Positions 6,386 to 16,574 of a DNA stretch of 32,848 nt are shown piece by piece (positions within the stretch are counted from its first letter, which is position 1; every line of letters begins with the position of its first letter). A program made the position numbers and the translations under genes. This stretch comes from Nitrospirae bacterium RIFCSPLOWO2_02_FULL_62_14 (GTDB lineage Bacteria; Nitrospirota; Nitrospiria; Nitrospirales; Nitrospiraceae), in assembly GCA_001805245.1 (NCBI GenBank), contig MHEU01000007.1:31662-64509 (forward strand). The letters run 5' to 3'. The notes beneath the pieces are model-generated. The model made no database searches, was not told where the DNA came from, and was given only the letters and a program-made list of their open reading frames with translations.

Positions 6386-7219
6386 ATGCCTGAGCTGCCT
6401 GAAGCGGAAGTCGTCACCCGGCAGCTGCGGCAACGTATTCTTGGTGCCACCATGAAAGAGTGCTGGGTGGGCCGCGAGGATATTGTCCGGCAGGGCATTC
6501 ACACGCTGCCGTGGTATCGCAGCGCGCGCATCGCCAGAGTCGAGCGATATGGGAAATGCGTGGCCCTGGCCTGCGAGCGCGACGGCGAGACGCGCTATCT
6601 CGTCGCCGAGCTGGGCATGACCGGCCTGCTGCTGTTCGGTCCGCTTGCCCCACGCTATCAGAAACACACGCATTGCATCCTCACGCTGGATGGCGGGCAG
6701 GCCTCGGATCTCCGCTATTGGAATCCGCGCCGCTTCGGGCGCCTGTACCTGCTGGACCGTCCTGGTCTTGAGCAGTTCGTATCGCGCCGGTTCGGCTGCG
6801 ATCCCCTGACCGTTTCGTGGAACGAGTTTCGCAACCTCGTGCATGGACGGCGCGGGCGCATCAAGCCCCTCCTCATGCACCAACAAATGATTGCCGGCAT
6901 CGGGAACATCTACGCGAACGAGATCCTGTTCCGCGCCAGGCTTCATCCGGCGCGCCAGGCCTGCCGGGTCAATGAGCAAGCCCTGGGGCGGCTCTACCGC
7001 GTCATGCGGCAGGTGCTGGCACAGGCGATCAAGGACGGCGGCTCCAGCGTGCGGGACTTCTTCGCGCCGGACGGCAGCGAAGGGCGCTACCAGCGCCGGC
7101 ATCTCGTCTACGGCAAAGCAGGGAAGCGCTGCCCGTTCGGATGCGGCGGGACTATCAAGCGGATACGGGGTGCGGACCAACGCAGCTCGTTCTACTGTCC
7201 CGTCTGCCAGAGAAAGTAG
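6386..7219 (+). CDS. mutM: Formamidopyrimidine-DNA glycosylase (Fpg/Nei family)
   Basis: A bifunctional base-excision repair enzyme that removes oxidised purines such as 8-oxoguanine and nicks the abasic site. At 277 residues it has the family length. It starts PELPEAE (catalytic Pro after Met removal, Glu3), has the conserved Lys57 in RYGKCVAL, the helix-two-turn-helix IAGIGNIYANEILF, and a C-terminal zinc finger with two Cys pairs. The first pair reads CPFGC, so the cysteines are separated by three residues instead of the usual two, followed by the expected SSFYCPVCQ. Fpg rather than Nei is favoured by the N-terminus and the Zn-finger type; the exact substrate range is not certain. The start lies immediately after a tandem-word array, with no clear ribosome site. 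Confidence 0.93.
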   Translation: MPELPEAEVVTRQLRQRILGATMKECWVGREDIVRQGIHTLPWYRSARIARVERYGKCVALACERDGETRYLVAELGMTGLLLFGPLAPRYQKHTHCILTLDGGQASDLRYWNPRRFGRLYLLDRPGLEQFVSRRFGCDPLTVSWNEFRNLVHGRRGRIKPLLMHQQMIAGIGNIYANEILFRARLHPARQACRVNEQALGRLYRVMRQVLAQAIKDGGSSVRDFFAPDGSEGRYQRRHLVYGKAGKRCPFGCGGTIKRIRGADQRSSFYCPVCQRK

Positions 7220-7332
7220 GGGCGAGACATTGGACAAACGCGACACTGCAGAAGCTAGATCATGAACATTCAGTAAGATGAACATCAAGATTATCCGGAC
7301 GGTGATCGCCTAAACGAGTTGAGAAAATTAGC

Positions 7333-7662
7333 ATGGCGATTCAACACAAGGAACTAGCGGCTGGGGGATGGCAACGACTCTCGCTTGCCGAACAACTGGC
7401 CAATGTCGGCAGCGAAGTCGGACGCATGCGGCGGTGGCACGGACACAATCCGGAGGTCTGCGAACGTGCTTTCCTCCGGGCGCTGGAATTGCTCGATCTG
7501 ACACTCAGCGACACGCGATGGAGCGGCCGTCGCAAGGAACTTTCCCGTATCCGGGCGTTTTTGTGCGACGCCATGCTGGGCGGCAGAGAACACGGAAGCA
7601 CCCTTGAGGATCTTGATCGGTATTTCCTGGCATTTGCAGTCGCTGCCCGTGCCGGGCGGTAA
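7333..7662 (+). CDS. Conserved hypothetical helical protein
   Basis: A 109-residue, Arg-rich, apparently all-helical cytosolic protein. Segments that look conserved are LSLAEQLANVGSEVGRM near the N-terminus, FLRALELLDLTLSD in the middle and GSTLEDLDRYFLAFAVAAR at the end. I have seen proteins of this type in other environmental bacteria without an assigned function. Its helical repeats and LxxxLxxVGSEV pattern recall small HEPN-type or antitoxin-like proteins, but the R-x4-6-H motif is absent. The 113 bp before it hold no other gene. Confidence 0.6.
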   Translation: MAIQHKELAAGGWQRLSLAEQLANVGSEVGRMRRWHGHNPEVCERAFLRALELLDLTLSDTRWSGRRKELSRIRAFLCDAMLGGREHGSTLEDLDRYFLAFAVAARAGR

Positions 7663-7729
7663 TGTGTTGCTCTAGGGTGGTTCGTTGCAACAGCCCCGTT
7701 TATCATCGAAAATAGGCCGTTTTTCCCAC

Positions 7730-7759
7730 TTGACTGGCTCCCTCCCAATCGCCTAGACT
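7730..7759 (+). promoter_or_regulatory. Distal promoter of the reverse TCA cluster
   Basis: TTGACT (7730-7735), 18 bp spacer, TAGACT (7754-7759), about 180 bp before aclB. It would give a long 5' leader. Confidence 0.5.
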
Positions 7760-7854
7760 TGTTCTTCTTTGTTTGTAATTTCAGTAACTTAGACAGGTCA
7801 GTAGAAAAGGAACCGATAGGCCTTTTGCTAGGGGCCGGTAGTCCGTTTGGCGGA

Positions 7855-7883
7855 TTGAGTCTGTCAGGGAATTCCGCTAGACT
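7855..7883 (+). promoter_or_regulatory. Proximal promoter of the reverse TCA cluster
   Basis: TTGAGT (7855-7860), 17 bp spacer, TAGACT (7878-7883). It has the same -10 hexamer as the distal promoter, with the start codon 55 bp downstream. Confidence 0.5.
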
Positions 7884-7938
7884 CCGCTGCTCTTTTCGAC
7901 GGACACACGAAAGATTTTCAGACACAAGGAGTGCGCGC

Positions 7939-9141
7939 ATGGCCAAGGTGCTCGAAGGCCCCGGGATGGGGTTGATGAAGAAGTGGGGGATTGCGGTCCC
8001 CAATTATGTGGTCATCACCTCGGTGGACGAGCTGGCGAAACTCGGCGAAGCCAACGAGTGGATGAAGAAATCCAAGCTGGTCGCCAAGGCGCACGAGGCG
8101 CTGGGTTCGCGCTTCAAGCTGGGCCTCGTGAAGGTCGGGCTGGATCTGAAAGGCGCGGTGGCGGCGGCGAAGGAGATGCTCGGTCGGCAGGTCGGCAGCA
8201 TCACCGTCACGCAGGTCATCGTCTCCGAGATGGTCCCGCACAAGGACGAATACTACGTCGCCGTCAAGTCCATGCGCGAGGGCTCCGAGGTGCTGGTCGC
8301 CAACTGCGGCGGCATCGAAGTGGAGTCGAACTGGGATCGCGTCAAGAAGCTACAGATAGACGTCGGCGGGAAGCCGTCCGAGGCCGCGCTGGAGAAGCTG
8401 GCGAAGGATGCGGGATTCTCCGGCGGGCTGGTGAAGAAAGTGGCGGAGTTCGCCGGAAAAATGTTCACGTGCTTCGACAGCGAGGATGCGCAGTACCTGG
8501 AAGTGAATCCGGTCGTCGTCCGCGAGGGCGACGGGGAACTGATCGCGCTGGACGCCGTGACGCTGCTGGACGGCGACGCCAGGTTCCGGCATCCGGATTG
8601 GAATTTTGCGTTCGCCGCCGAGTTCGGGCGCGCCTACAGCAAGGACGAGCTCGACGTCATGGCGGTGGATTCCAAGATCAAGGGCTCGGTCAAGTTCATC
8701 CAGATTCCCGGCGGCAACATCGCGATGCTGCCGGCGGGCGGCGGCGCCAGCGTCTATTACTCCGACGCGGTCGTGGCGCGTGGCGGCAAGCTGGCCAACT
8801 ACGCCGAATACTCCGGCGATCCCCCCGATTGGGCCGTGGAAGTCCTCACCGAGAAAGTGGCCTCGCTGCCGGACATCAAGCACATCATCGTCGGCGGCGC
8901 GATCGCCAATTTCACCGACGTGAAGAAAACCTTCGGCGGCATCATCGCCGGGTTCCGCAAGGCCAAGGCCGACGGCAAGCTCAAAGGCGTGAAAATCTGG
9001 GTCCGCCGCGGCGGCCCCAACGAGAAGGAAGGCCTGGAGCTCATGCGCAAGCTGAAGGACGAAGGATTCGACATCCACGTCTATGACCGCAAGACGCCGT
9101 TGACGGACATCGTCGACATGGCGTTGCAGAAAAAGAGCTAA
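7939..9141 (+). CDS. aclB: ATP-citrate lyase, small (ATP-grasp) subunit
   Basis: With AclA it performs ATP- and CoA-dependent cleavage of citrate to acetyl-CoA and oxaloacetate, the diagnostic step of the reductive TCA cycle. The 400-residue length matches AclB of green sulfur bacteria (about 398). It resembles the succinyl-CoA synthetase beta fold: an N-terminal ATP-grasp region (about 1-240) with YLEVNPVVV and LIALDAVTLLD as Mg-ATP ligands, then a Rossmann-like region with GGGASVYYSD and IIVGGAIANF. The frame is open upstream to 7759, but ATG 7939 has AAGGAG about 8 bp before it and starts at the conserved MAKVLEGPGM; upstream codons look non-coding and contain the proximal promoter. It is the first gene of the carbon-fixation cluster. 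Confidence 0.95.
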   Translation: MAKVLEGPGMGLMKKWGIAVPNYVVITSVDELAKLGEANEWMKKSKLVAKAHEALGSRFKLGLVKVGLDLKGAVAAAKEMLGRQVGSITVTQVIVSEMVPHKDEYYVAVKSMREGSEVLVANCGGIEVESNWDRVKKLQIDVGGKPSEAALEKLAKDAGFSGGLVKKVAEFAGKMFTCFDSEDAQYLEVNPVVVREGDGELIALDAVTLLDGDARFRHPDWNFAFAAEFGRAYSKDELDVMAVDSKIKGSVKFIQIPGGNIAMLPAGGGASVYYSDAVVARGGKLANYAEYSGDPPDWAVEVLTEKVASLPDIKHIIVGGAIANFTDVKKTFGGIIAGFRKAKADGKLKGVKIWVRRGGPNEKEGLELMRKLKDEGFDIHVYDRKTPLTDIVDMALQKKS

Positions 9142-9195
9142 TAGCGAGCAGATGATAGCTGTGACAAGTCCGATCTTCGCTACTAGCTATTAGCT
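9136..9195. repeat. Inverted word repeat between aclB and aclA
   Basis: A perfect 10-bp inverted repeat, AGCTAATAGC (9136-9145) and GCTATTAGCT (9186-9195). Flanking words GATAGCTG and GCTACTAGC continue the theme. It begins inside the last aclB codon and ends 16 bp before aclA. Possible roles are mRNA stability or adjustment of the subunit ratio. Confidence 0.55.
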
Positions 9196-9211
9196 ACCTG
9201 CTGGAGGAATC

Positions 9212-11038
9212 ATGAGCATTCTCGCGAATAAAGACACCCACGTGGTGATCCAGGGTGGGGTGGCCGGCCAGAACGCGGCACGCCGGATGGCCGAATTCTG
9301 CTATCTCAACAAGAAGTCGCTCTATGTGGACGCGTTCGTCTATCCGCCCGACGCCGGCAAGACCAACGAGATTCCCTACGGCAGCGGCCTGATCACGATC
9401 CCGGTCTACAAGACCGTGGCCGAAGCCACGAAGAACCATCCGCAGATCAACACCAGCCTCGTGTACATCGGCGCGGACCGGGCCTGCGCCGGCGGCATGG
9501 AAGCGCTGAACGATCCCAACATCAAGGTCGTCTCGATGATCACGGAAGGCGTGCCCGAAAAAGACGCGAAGCTGCTCGGCGCCCATGCCCGCAAGCTCGG
9601 CAAGGTGTTCAACGGGCCCTCGTCCATCGGGATCATCTCGTCAGGCTCCTGCCGGTTGGGTGTCATCGGCGGCGCCTACGACAACCTCGTCTCCTGCAAG
9701 CTCTACCGCGAAGGGTCATTCGGCGTCATCACGAAGTCGGGCGGCCTTTCCAACGAGATCATCTGGATCTGTTCCCAGTTCGCCGACGGCATCACGACGG
9801 CCATCGGCATCGGCGGCGACGCCTACCCGGGCACGGACTATGTCAGCTACCTGGAAATGTTCGAGCAGGACCCGCAGACCAAGGCGGTGGTGATCGTCGG
9901 CGAGATGGGCGGCGATCTGGAAGAGCGGGCGGCCGAGTGGTACGGCGCCAAAAAGCGGCGGATCAAGCTGCTGGCGGTCGTGTCGGGATTCTGCCAGGAG
10001 AGCCTGCCCAAGGGCATGAAGTTCGGCCACGCCGGTGCGAAGGAAGGCATGAAGGGCGAGGGTTCGGCCCGGTCCAAATCCGACGCGCTCAAGAAAGCCG
10101 GCGCGATCGTCCCGCCGACCTTCGGCGCGCTGGGTCCGGCCATCAAGGAAACCTACGAGGAACTGGTCAAGAGCGGGCAGGTGAAGCCGGTGTCCGACGT
10201 GGCCCCGGCCGAAGTCCCCAAGCTGCCGAAGACGGTCGAGCAGGCGATGAGGGACAACGAAGTCACCGTCGTGCCGCTGATCCGCACCACCATCAGCGAC
10301 GACCGCGGCGACGAACCCTGCTACGACGGCTACCCCGCCTCCGAATTGATCAACAAGGGCTATGAGATTCCCCACATCATCGGGCTGCTCTGGGACAAGC
10401 GGCTCATCAGCAAGCAGGAAGCCGAAATCGTCAAGCGCATCCTGATGCTGTCGGCCGACCACGGCCCCTGCGTCAGCGGCGCCTACGCGACGATCCTCGC
10501 GGCCTGCGCCGGCATCGGCCTTTCCCAGGCGGTGGCGGCGGGCATGATCATGATCGGGCCGCGCTTCGGCGGCGCGGTCACGGACGCGGGCCGCTGGTTC
10601 AAGTACGCGGTGGATCACAAGATGAGCGTGGACGAGTTCCTGGCCTACATGAAGAAGAACGTCGGGCCGGTGCCCGGCATCGGCCACCGCGTGAAGAGTC
10701 TGCGCAACCCGGACAAGCGCGTCAAGGAACTGGTCGGCTACGTGAAGAGCCTGAACATCAAGACGCCCTGCCTCGACTTCGCGCTCGCCGTGGAGCAGGT
10801 GACGGCGGCGAAGAAGGACAACCTGATCCTGAACGTGGACGGCACGATGGCCGCCGTGCTGGTGGACATCGGCTTCCCGGTGGACAGCTTGAACGGGTTC
10901 TTCATCCTGGCCCGGACGATCGGCCTGATCGGCCACTGGGTGGACCAGAAGCGGCAGGACAGTCGCCTGATCCGGCTGTTCGATTACCTGGTGAACTACG
11001 CGGCGCCCAAAAGGCGGGAGGTCCCTCCGTTGAAGTAG
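9212..11038 (+). CDS. aclA: ATP-citrate lyase, large subunit
   Basis: The catalytic large subunit, 608 residues, exactly the length class of bacterial AclA. Residues 1-330 resemble the succinyl-CoA synthetase alpha subunit, with a CoA-binding N-terminus and phosphohistidine His273 in FGHAGAKEG. Residues about 350-600 form the citrate synthase-like lyase module with SADHGPC (His417), IGPRFGGA, PGIGHRV (His492) and NVDGTMAAVL. A strong ribosome site (GGAGG, spacing 4) precedes ATG 9212. It is cotranscribed with aclB (70 bp gap carrying a palindrome). The presence of both subunits is strong evidence for CO2 fixation by the reductive TCA cycle rather than the Calvin cycle. Confidence 0.96.
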   Translation: MSILANKDTHVVIQGGVAGQNAARRMAEFCYLNKKSLYVDAFVYPPDAGKTNEIPYGSGLITIPVYKTVAEATKNHPQINTSLVYIGADRACAGGMEALNDPNIKVVSMITEGVPEKDAKLLGAHARKLGKVFNGPSSIGIISSGSCRLGVIGGAYDNLVSCKLYREGSFGVITKSGGLSNEIIWICSQFADGITTAIGIGGDAYPGTDYVSYLEMFEQDPQTKAVVIVGEMGGDLEERAAEWYGAKKRRIKLLAVVSGFCQESLPKGMKFGHAGAKEGMKGEGSARSKSDALKKAGAIVPPTFGALGPAIKETYEELVKSGQVKPVSDVAPAEVPKLPKTVEQAMRDNEVTVVPLIRTTISDDRGDEPCYDGYPASELINKGYEIPHIIGLLWDKRLISKQEAEIVKRILMLSADHGPCVSGAYATILAACAGIGLSQAVAAGMIMIGPRFGGAVTDAGRWFKYAVDHKMSVDEFLAYMKKNVGPVPGIGHRVKSLRNPDKRVKELVGYVKSLNIKTPCLDFALAVEQVTAAKKDNLILNVDGTMAAVLVDIGFPVDSLNGFFILARTIGLIGHWVDQKRQDSRLIRLFDYLVNYAAPKRREVPPLK

Positions 11039-11066
11039 ATGGAGGGAAGTGCCGCCGTTGAAGAAG

Positions 11067-11139
11067 GCTCGGGGTGAGAGGCACGGGGCGAGGGGTTCCC
11101 GATCGAAGCCCTCCAGCCACTAGCCTCGTGCCTCTGGCC
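11067..11139. repeat. Inverted word repeat between aclA and aconitase gene
   Basis: Left arm GAGAGGCACGGGGCGAGGGG (11077-11096) against right arm CCACTAGCCTCGTGCCTCTG (11117-11136), with AGAGGCACG perfect and most of the rest matching. It occupies the junction ahead of the aconitase ribosome site. Confidence 0.5.
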
Positions 11140-11156
11140 TGATCTGAGGAGAAAAC

Positions 11157-13403
11157 ATGTCGGTTGAAATGGTGAAGACACTCTACGCGAAGATGCCCAA
11201 GGTCGCCGAGAAGGCGCGCAAGAAGTTCGGCCGCGCCCTGACGCTCGCGGAAAAGATCCTCGTCTCGCACGCGGACGATTTCGACACGCAGGTCTGGGAG
11301 CGCGGCAAGGCCATGCTGGCGCTGCGTCCGGACCGGGTGGCCATGCAGGATGCGACGGCCCAGATGGCCATGCTGCAGTTCATGCAGGCCAACAAGCCCA
11401 AGGCGGCGGTGCCGAGCACGATCCACTGCGACCATTTGATCCGCGCCGAAGTCGGCTCCCAAAAAGACCTGCTGCGCGCGATGGACGAGAACAAGGAGGT
11501 CTATAACTTCCTCTCGTCCGCGGCCAAGAAGTACGGCATCGGATTCTGGAAGCCGGGCGCCGGCATCATCCACCAGGTGGTGCTGGAGAATTACGCGTTC
11601 CCCGGCGGACTGATCATCGGCACCGACTCGCACACGCCGAACGGCGGCGGGCTGGGCATGCTGGCGATCGGGGTCGGCGGCGCGGACGCCGGCGAGGTGA
11701 TGGCCGGCCTGCCCTGGGAAGTGCTGCACCCGAAACTGATCGGCGTGCGGCTGACCGGAAAATTGAGCGGCTGGGCTTCGCCGAAGGACGTCATTCTGTA
11801 CCTGTGCGGCCTGCTGACCGTGAAGGGCGGCACGAACAAGATCGTCGAGTACTTCGGCCCCGGCGCCGAGACGATCAGCGCCACCGGCAAGGGCACGATC
11901 ACGAACATGGGCGCCGAGCTGGGCGCGACCACGTCGGTGTTTCCCTTCGACCAGAAAATGGTGGCCTATCTCAACATCACGGACCGGTCGGACATCGCGA
12001 ACCTGGCCCAGGCGCACAAGGAACTGCTCGTGGCCGATCCGGAGGTCTACAAGTCGCCGGAGAAACATTTCGACCAGGTCGTGGAAATCGACCTCTCCAA
12101 GCTCGAGCCGCATGTGGTCGGCCCGCATACGCCCGATCTGGCGCGGCCCGTGTCCAAGATGGCGGCGGAGGCGAAAGAGAAGGGCTATCCGGTCCAGTTG
12201 AAGGCGGCGCTGATCGGCAGTTGCACCAACTCCTCCTACGAGGACATCGGCCGCGCGGCGCACATCGCCAAGCAGGGTTTGAAGGCCGGCCTCAAGGCGA
12301 AGACGCCCTTCCTGATTTCGCCCGGCTCGGAGCGGATCTTTCATACGATGAAGCGCGACGGTTTCCTGGAAACCTTCGAACAGATGGGAGGGACGGTGCT
12401 GGCGAACGCCTGCGGCCCCTGCATCGGCCAGTGGAAGCGTGCGGATGCGGTGAAGGGCAAGGCCGAGTCGATCGTCAGCTCCTTCAACCGGAACTTCCCC
12501 GGCCGCAACGACGGCGTGAACGAGACGCTCTCGTTCCTGGCGAGTCCAGAAATCGTCACGGCCTACGCCCTGTCCGGCGATCTCAATTTCGATCCGGTGC
12601 ACCAGACGATGAAGGGCGCCGACGGCAGGGAATTCAAGTTCCAGCCGCCGCAAGGCGAGGAACTGCCGGCCAAGGGCTTTGCGAAGGGCGAGGAAGGCTA
12701 TGTCGAACCGGCGGCCGACGGCTCCAAGCTGACCGTGGACATTCCGCCGACGAGCGAGCGGCTCCAGTTGCTGCAACCGTTCCCGCGGTGGGACGGCAAG
12801 GACATGGAGAAGCTGCCGCTGCTCATCAAGACGAAGGGCAAGACGACCACCGACCATATTTCGCCGGCCGGACCCTGGCTGAAGTTCCGCGGCCACCTGG
12901 ACAAGATCAGCGACAACATGTTCCTCGGCGCGACCAACGCGTTTTCGAGCGAGCCGGGGAAGGGCACCGACGTGCTGTCGGGCGAATCGAACCTGACCAT
13001 CGCCCAGATCGCCCGGCGCTTCAAGGCCAAGGGCATCGGCTCGATCGTCGTGGGCGACGAGAACTACGGCGAGGGCAGCAGCCGCGAGCATGCGGCCATG
13101 TCGCCGCGGTTCCTGAACGTGCGCGTCGTGCTCACGACGAGCTTTGCGCGTATTCACGAGACGAATTTAAAGAAACAGGGGATCTTGGCGTTGACCTTCG
13201 CTGACCCGAAGGATTACGAGAAGATCGAGCAGCAGGACCGCATCAGTGTGACGGGGCTGAATAGTTTGGCTCCCGCCAGACCGGTGCAGGTGACAATCCA
13301 CAAGGCGGATGGCAAGGCGCTCACCATCCAGACGAACCACAGCATGACGGAGCCGCAGATTGCGTGGTTTAAGGCCGGTTCGGCGTTGAACGCGCTGAAC
13401 TAA
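11157..13403 (+). CDS. acn: Aconitate hydratase, mitochondrial type
   Basis: A [4Fe-4S] enzyme interconverting citrate and isocitrate via cis-aconitate. It has 748 residues, closer to mitochondrial aconitase (about 750-780) than to AcnA (about 890) or AcnB. The three cluster cysteines are Cys356 in IGSCTNSS and Cys419/Cys422 in NACGPCIGQW. Active-site blocks GTDSHTPNGGGLG (155-167) and GDENYGEGSSREHA near the C-terminus (swivel-domain Ser/Arg) are intact. TGAGGAG about 8 bp upstream supports ATG 11157. Position between aclA and icd fits the reductive direction, making citrate for the lyase. The last ~260 bp are noticeably less G+C-rich than the rest of the gene. Confidence 0.95.
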   Translation: MSVEMVKTLYAKMPKVAEKARKKFGRALTLAEKILVSHADDFDTQVWERGKAMLALRPDRVAMQDATAQMAMLQFMQANKPKAAVPSTIHCDHLIRAEVGSQKDLLRAMDENKEVYNFLSSAAKKYGIGFWKPGAGIIHQVVLENYAFPGGLIIGTDSHTPNGGGLGMLAIGVGGADAGEVMAGLPWEVLHPKLIGVRLTGKLSGWASPKDVILYLCGLLTVKGGTNKIVEYFGPGAETISATGKGTITNMGAELGATTSVFPFDQKMVAYLNITDRSDIANLAQAHKELLVADPEVYKSPEKHFDQVVEIDLSKLEPHVVGPHTPDLARPVSKMAAEAKEKGYPVQLKAALIGSCTNSSYEDIGRAAHIAKQGLKAGLKAKTPFLISPGSERIFHTMKRDGFLETFEQMGGTVLANACGPCIGQWKRADAVKGKAESIVSSFNRNFPGRNDGVNETLSFLASPEIVTAYALSGDLNFDPVHQTMKGADGREFKFQPPQGEELPAKGFAKGEEGYVEPAADGSKLTVDIPPTSERLQLLQPFPRWDGKDMEKLPLLIKTKGKTTTDHISPAGPWLKFRGHLDKISDNMFLGATNAFSSEPGKGTDVLSGESNLTIAQIARRFKAKGIGSIVVGDENYGEGSSREHAAMSPRFLNVRVVLTTSFARIHETNLKKQGILALTFADPKDYEKIEQQDRISVTGLNSLAPARPVQVTIHKADGKALTIQTNHSMTEPQIAWFKAGSALNALN

Positions 13404-13414
13404 ACAGAAGCTGA

Positions 13415-15658
<2,244 letters not shown>

Positions 15659-15688
15659 AAGGCGCTCTAAAGAAGGCGTGAAAAGCGG

Positions 15689-15721
15689 GGAGTGAGGGGG
15701 GTATGATGTCTCTCTCACTCC
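15689..15721. repeat. Hairpin between icd and frdB
   Basis: GGAGTGAG (15689-15696) and CTCACTCC (15714-15721) form a perfect 8-bp stem with a 17-nt loop. No T-run follows, so it is not a typical intrinsic terminator; frdB starts 25 bp later. Confidence 0.5.
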
Positions 15722-15746
15722 TTGCGCGTTCCTGAAGGGTTTGTGC

Positions 15747-16460
15747 ATGGCGGACATCGATACCCAAAACATGATCGACCAGGAGGAAGTCCTCCGGCCG
15801 AAGATGGTCACGGTGGAGATTGCCGGCAAGAAGTACGACGTGCCGGAGGGGATCACCGTCATCAAGGCCCTGTGGTACGCGGGGCAGGAAGTCATCCGCG
15901 GCATCGGCTGCCTGGGCGGATTCTGCGGCGCCTGCGCCACCTACTACCGCACAAAAGACGATGCCAAGGTGAGAACCTGCCTCGCCTGCCAGATGGCGGT
16001 GCAGGACGGCATGTCGTTTTCGATGGTGCCGCCCTTCCCGGCGCGCAAGGCCATCTACAACATAGCCGAGTTGAAGGATCCCAAGCAGGATCTCTTTGCG
16101 CTCTATCCGGAAGCGCCGCTCTGCCGCAATTGCAACGCCTGCACGGAGGCCTGCCCGCAGACGATCGACGTGCGGGAAGGCGTGTGGCGCGCCGTGTTCG
16201 GCGACTTCAAGGCCGTTTCCGAGATGTTCATGGACTGCGTCATGTGCGGCCTGTGCGTGCCGGTCTGCATCGCGGACATCGCTCCCAATCTGGTCGCGCT
16301 CTATGCCAGCCGCGTCCAGGGCGCGCATTTCACGGAGAAGCCGGAGCGGCTGGAGCATCGCATCAAGGAAATCGCCGACGGCAAGTACCGGGACGAGTGG
16401 GCCCGTGTCATGAAGATGAACGAGCAGGAACTCGCAAAAGTCTGCGCTGAGTTGAAATGA
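15747..16460 (+). CDS. frdB: Fumarate reductase/succinate dehydrogenase-type Fe-S protein
   Basis: The electron-transfer subunit partnering the flavoprotein downstream, 237 residues. Its N-terminal plant-type [2Fe-2S] domain has C55, C60, C63 and C78 (GCLGGFCGAC...CLAC). The C-terminal half has two CxxCxxCxxxC blocks, C126-C136 and C164-C174, both able to hold [4Fe-4S]; classical SdhB/FrdB carry one [4Fe-4S] and one [3Fe-4S]. No membrane anchor genes (sdhC/sdhD-like) lie nearby, so a soluble or peripheral complex is likely. ATG 15747 is preferred over TTG 15741 because GAAGGG is suitably placed. Gene symbol is by function; TfrB-like or HdrB-associated relatives are alternatives. Confidence 0.85.
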   Translation: MADIDTQNMIDQEEVLRPKMVTVEIAGKKYDVPEGITVIKALWYAGQEVIRGIGCLGGFCGACATYYRTKDDAKVRTCLACQMAVQDGMSFSMVPPFPARKAIYNIAELKDPKQDLFALYPEAPLCRNCNACTEACPQTIDVREGVWRAVFGDFKAVSEMFMDCVMCGLCVPVCIADIAPNLVALYASRVQGAHFTEKPERLEHRIKEIADGKYRDEWARVMKMNEQELAKVCAELK

Positions 16461-16470
16461 TGCAGTCCGA

Positions 16471-16568
16471 AAGTCAAAAAGTCATCAAGTCGTCAAGTCG
16501 GGATCTCAATCATTGTTCGTTTCTCTGACTTCAGACTTTATGACTTTAAGACTTTACGACTTTTCGAC
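16471..16568. repeat. Inverted array of 8-bp words between frdB and frdA
   Basis: Left arm: AAGTC repeated at 16471, 16479, 16487 and 16495, exactly every 8 bp. Right arm: GACTT at 16527, 16534, 16542, 16550 and 16558 (then GAC at 16566), mostly every 8 bp. The arms are reverse complements of each other by word. The array fills nearly the whole 114 bp gap and stops 7 bp before the frdA ATG, leaving no recognisable ribosome site for frdA. Confidence 0.75.
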
Positions 16569-16574
16569 GTAATC

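Noticed and set aside
10902-13157. Long minus-strand open frame (751 codons) opposite the aconitase gene
   Set aside because: Arg/His/Leu-rich translation with no family likeness; a by-product of high third-position G+C in the real plus-strand gene.
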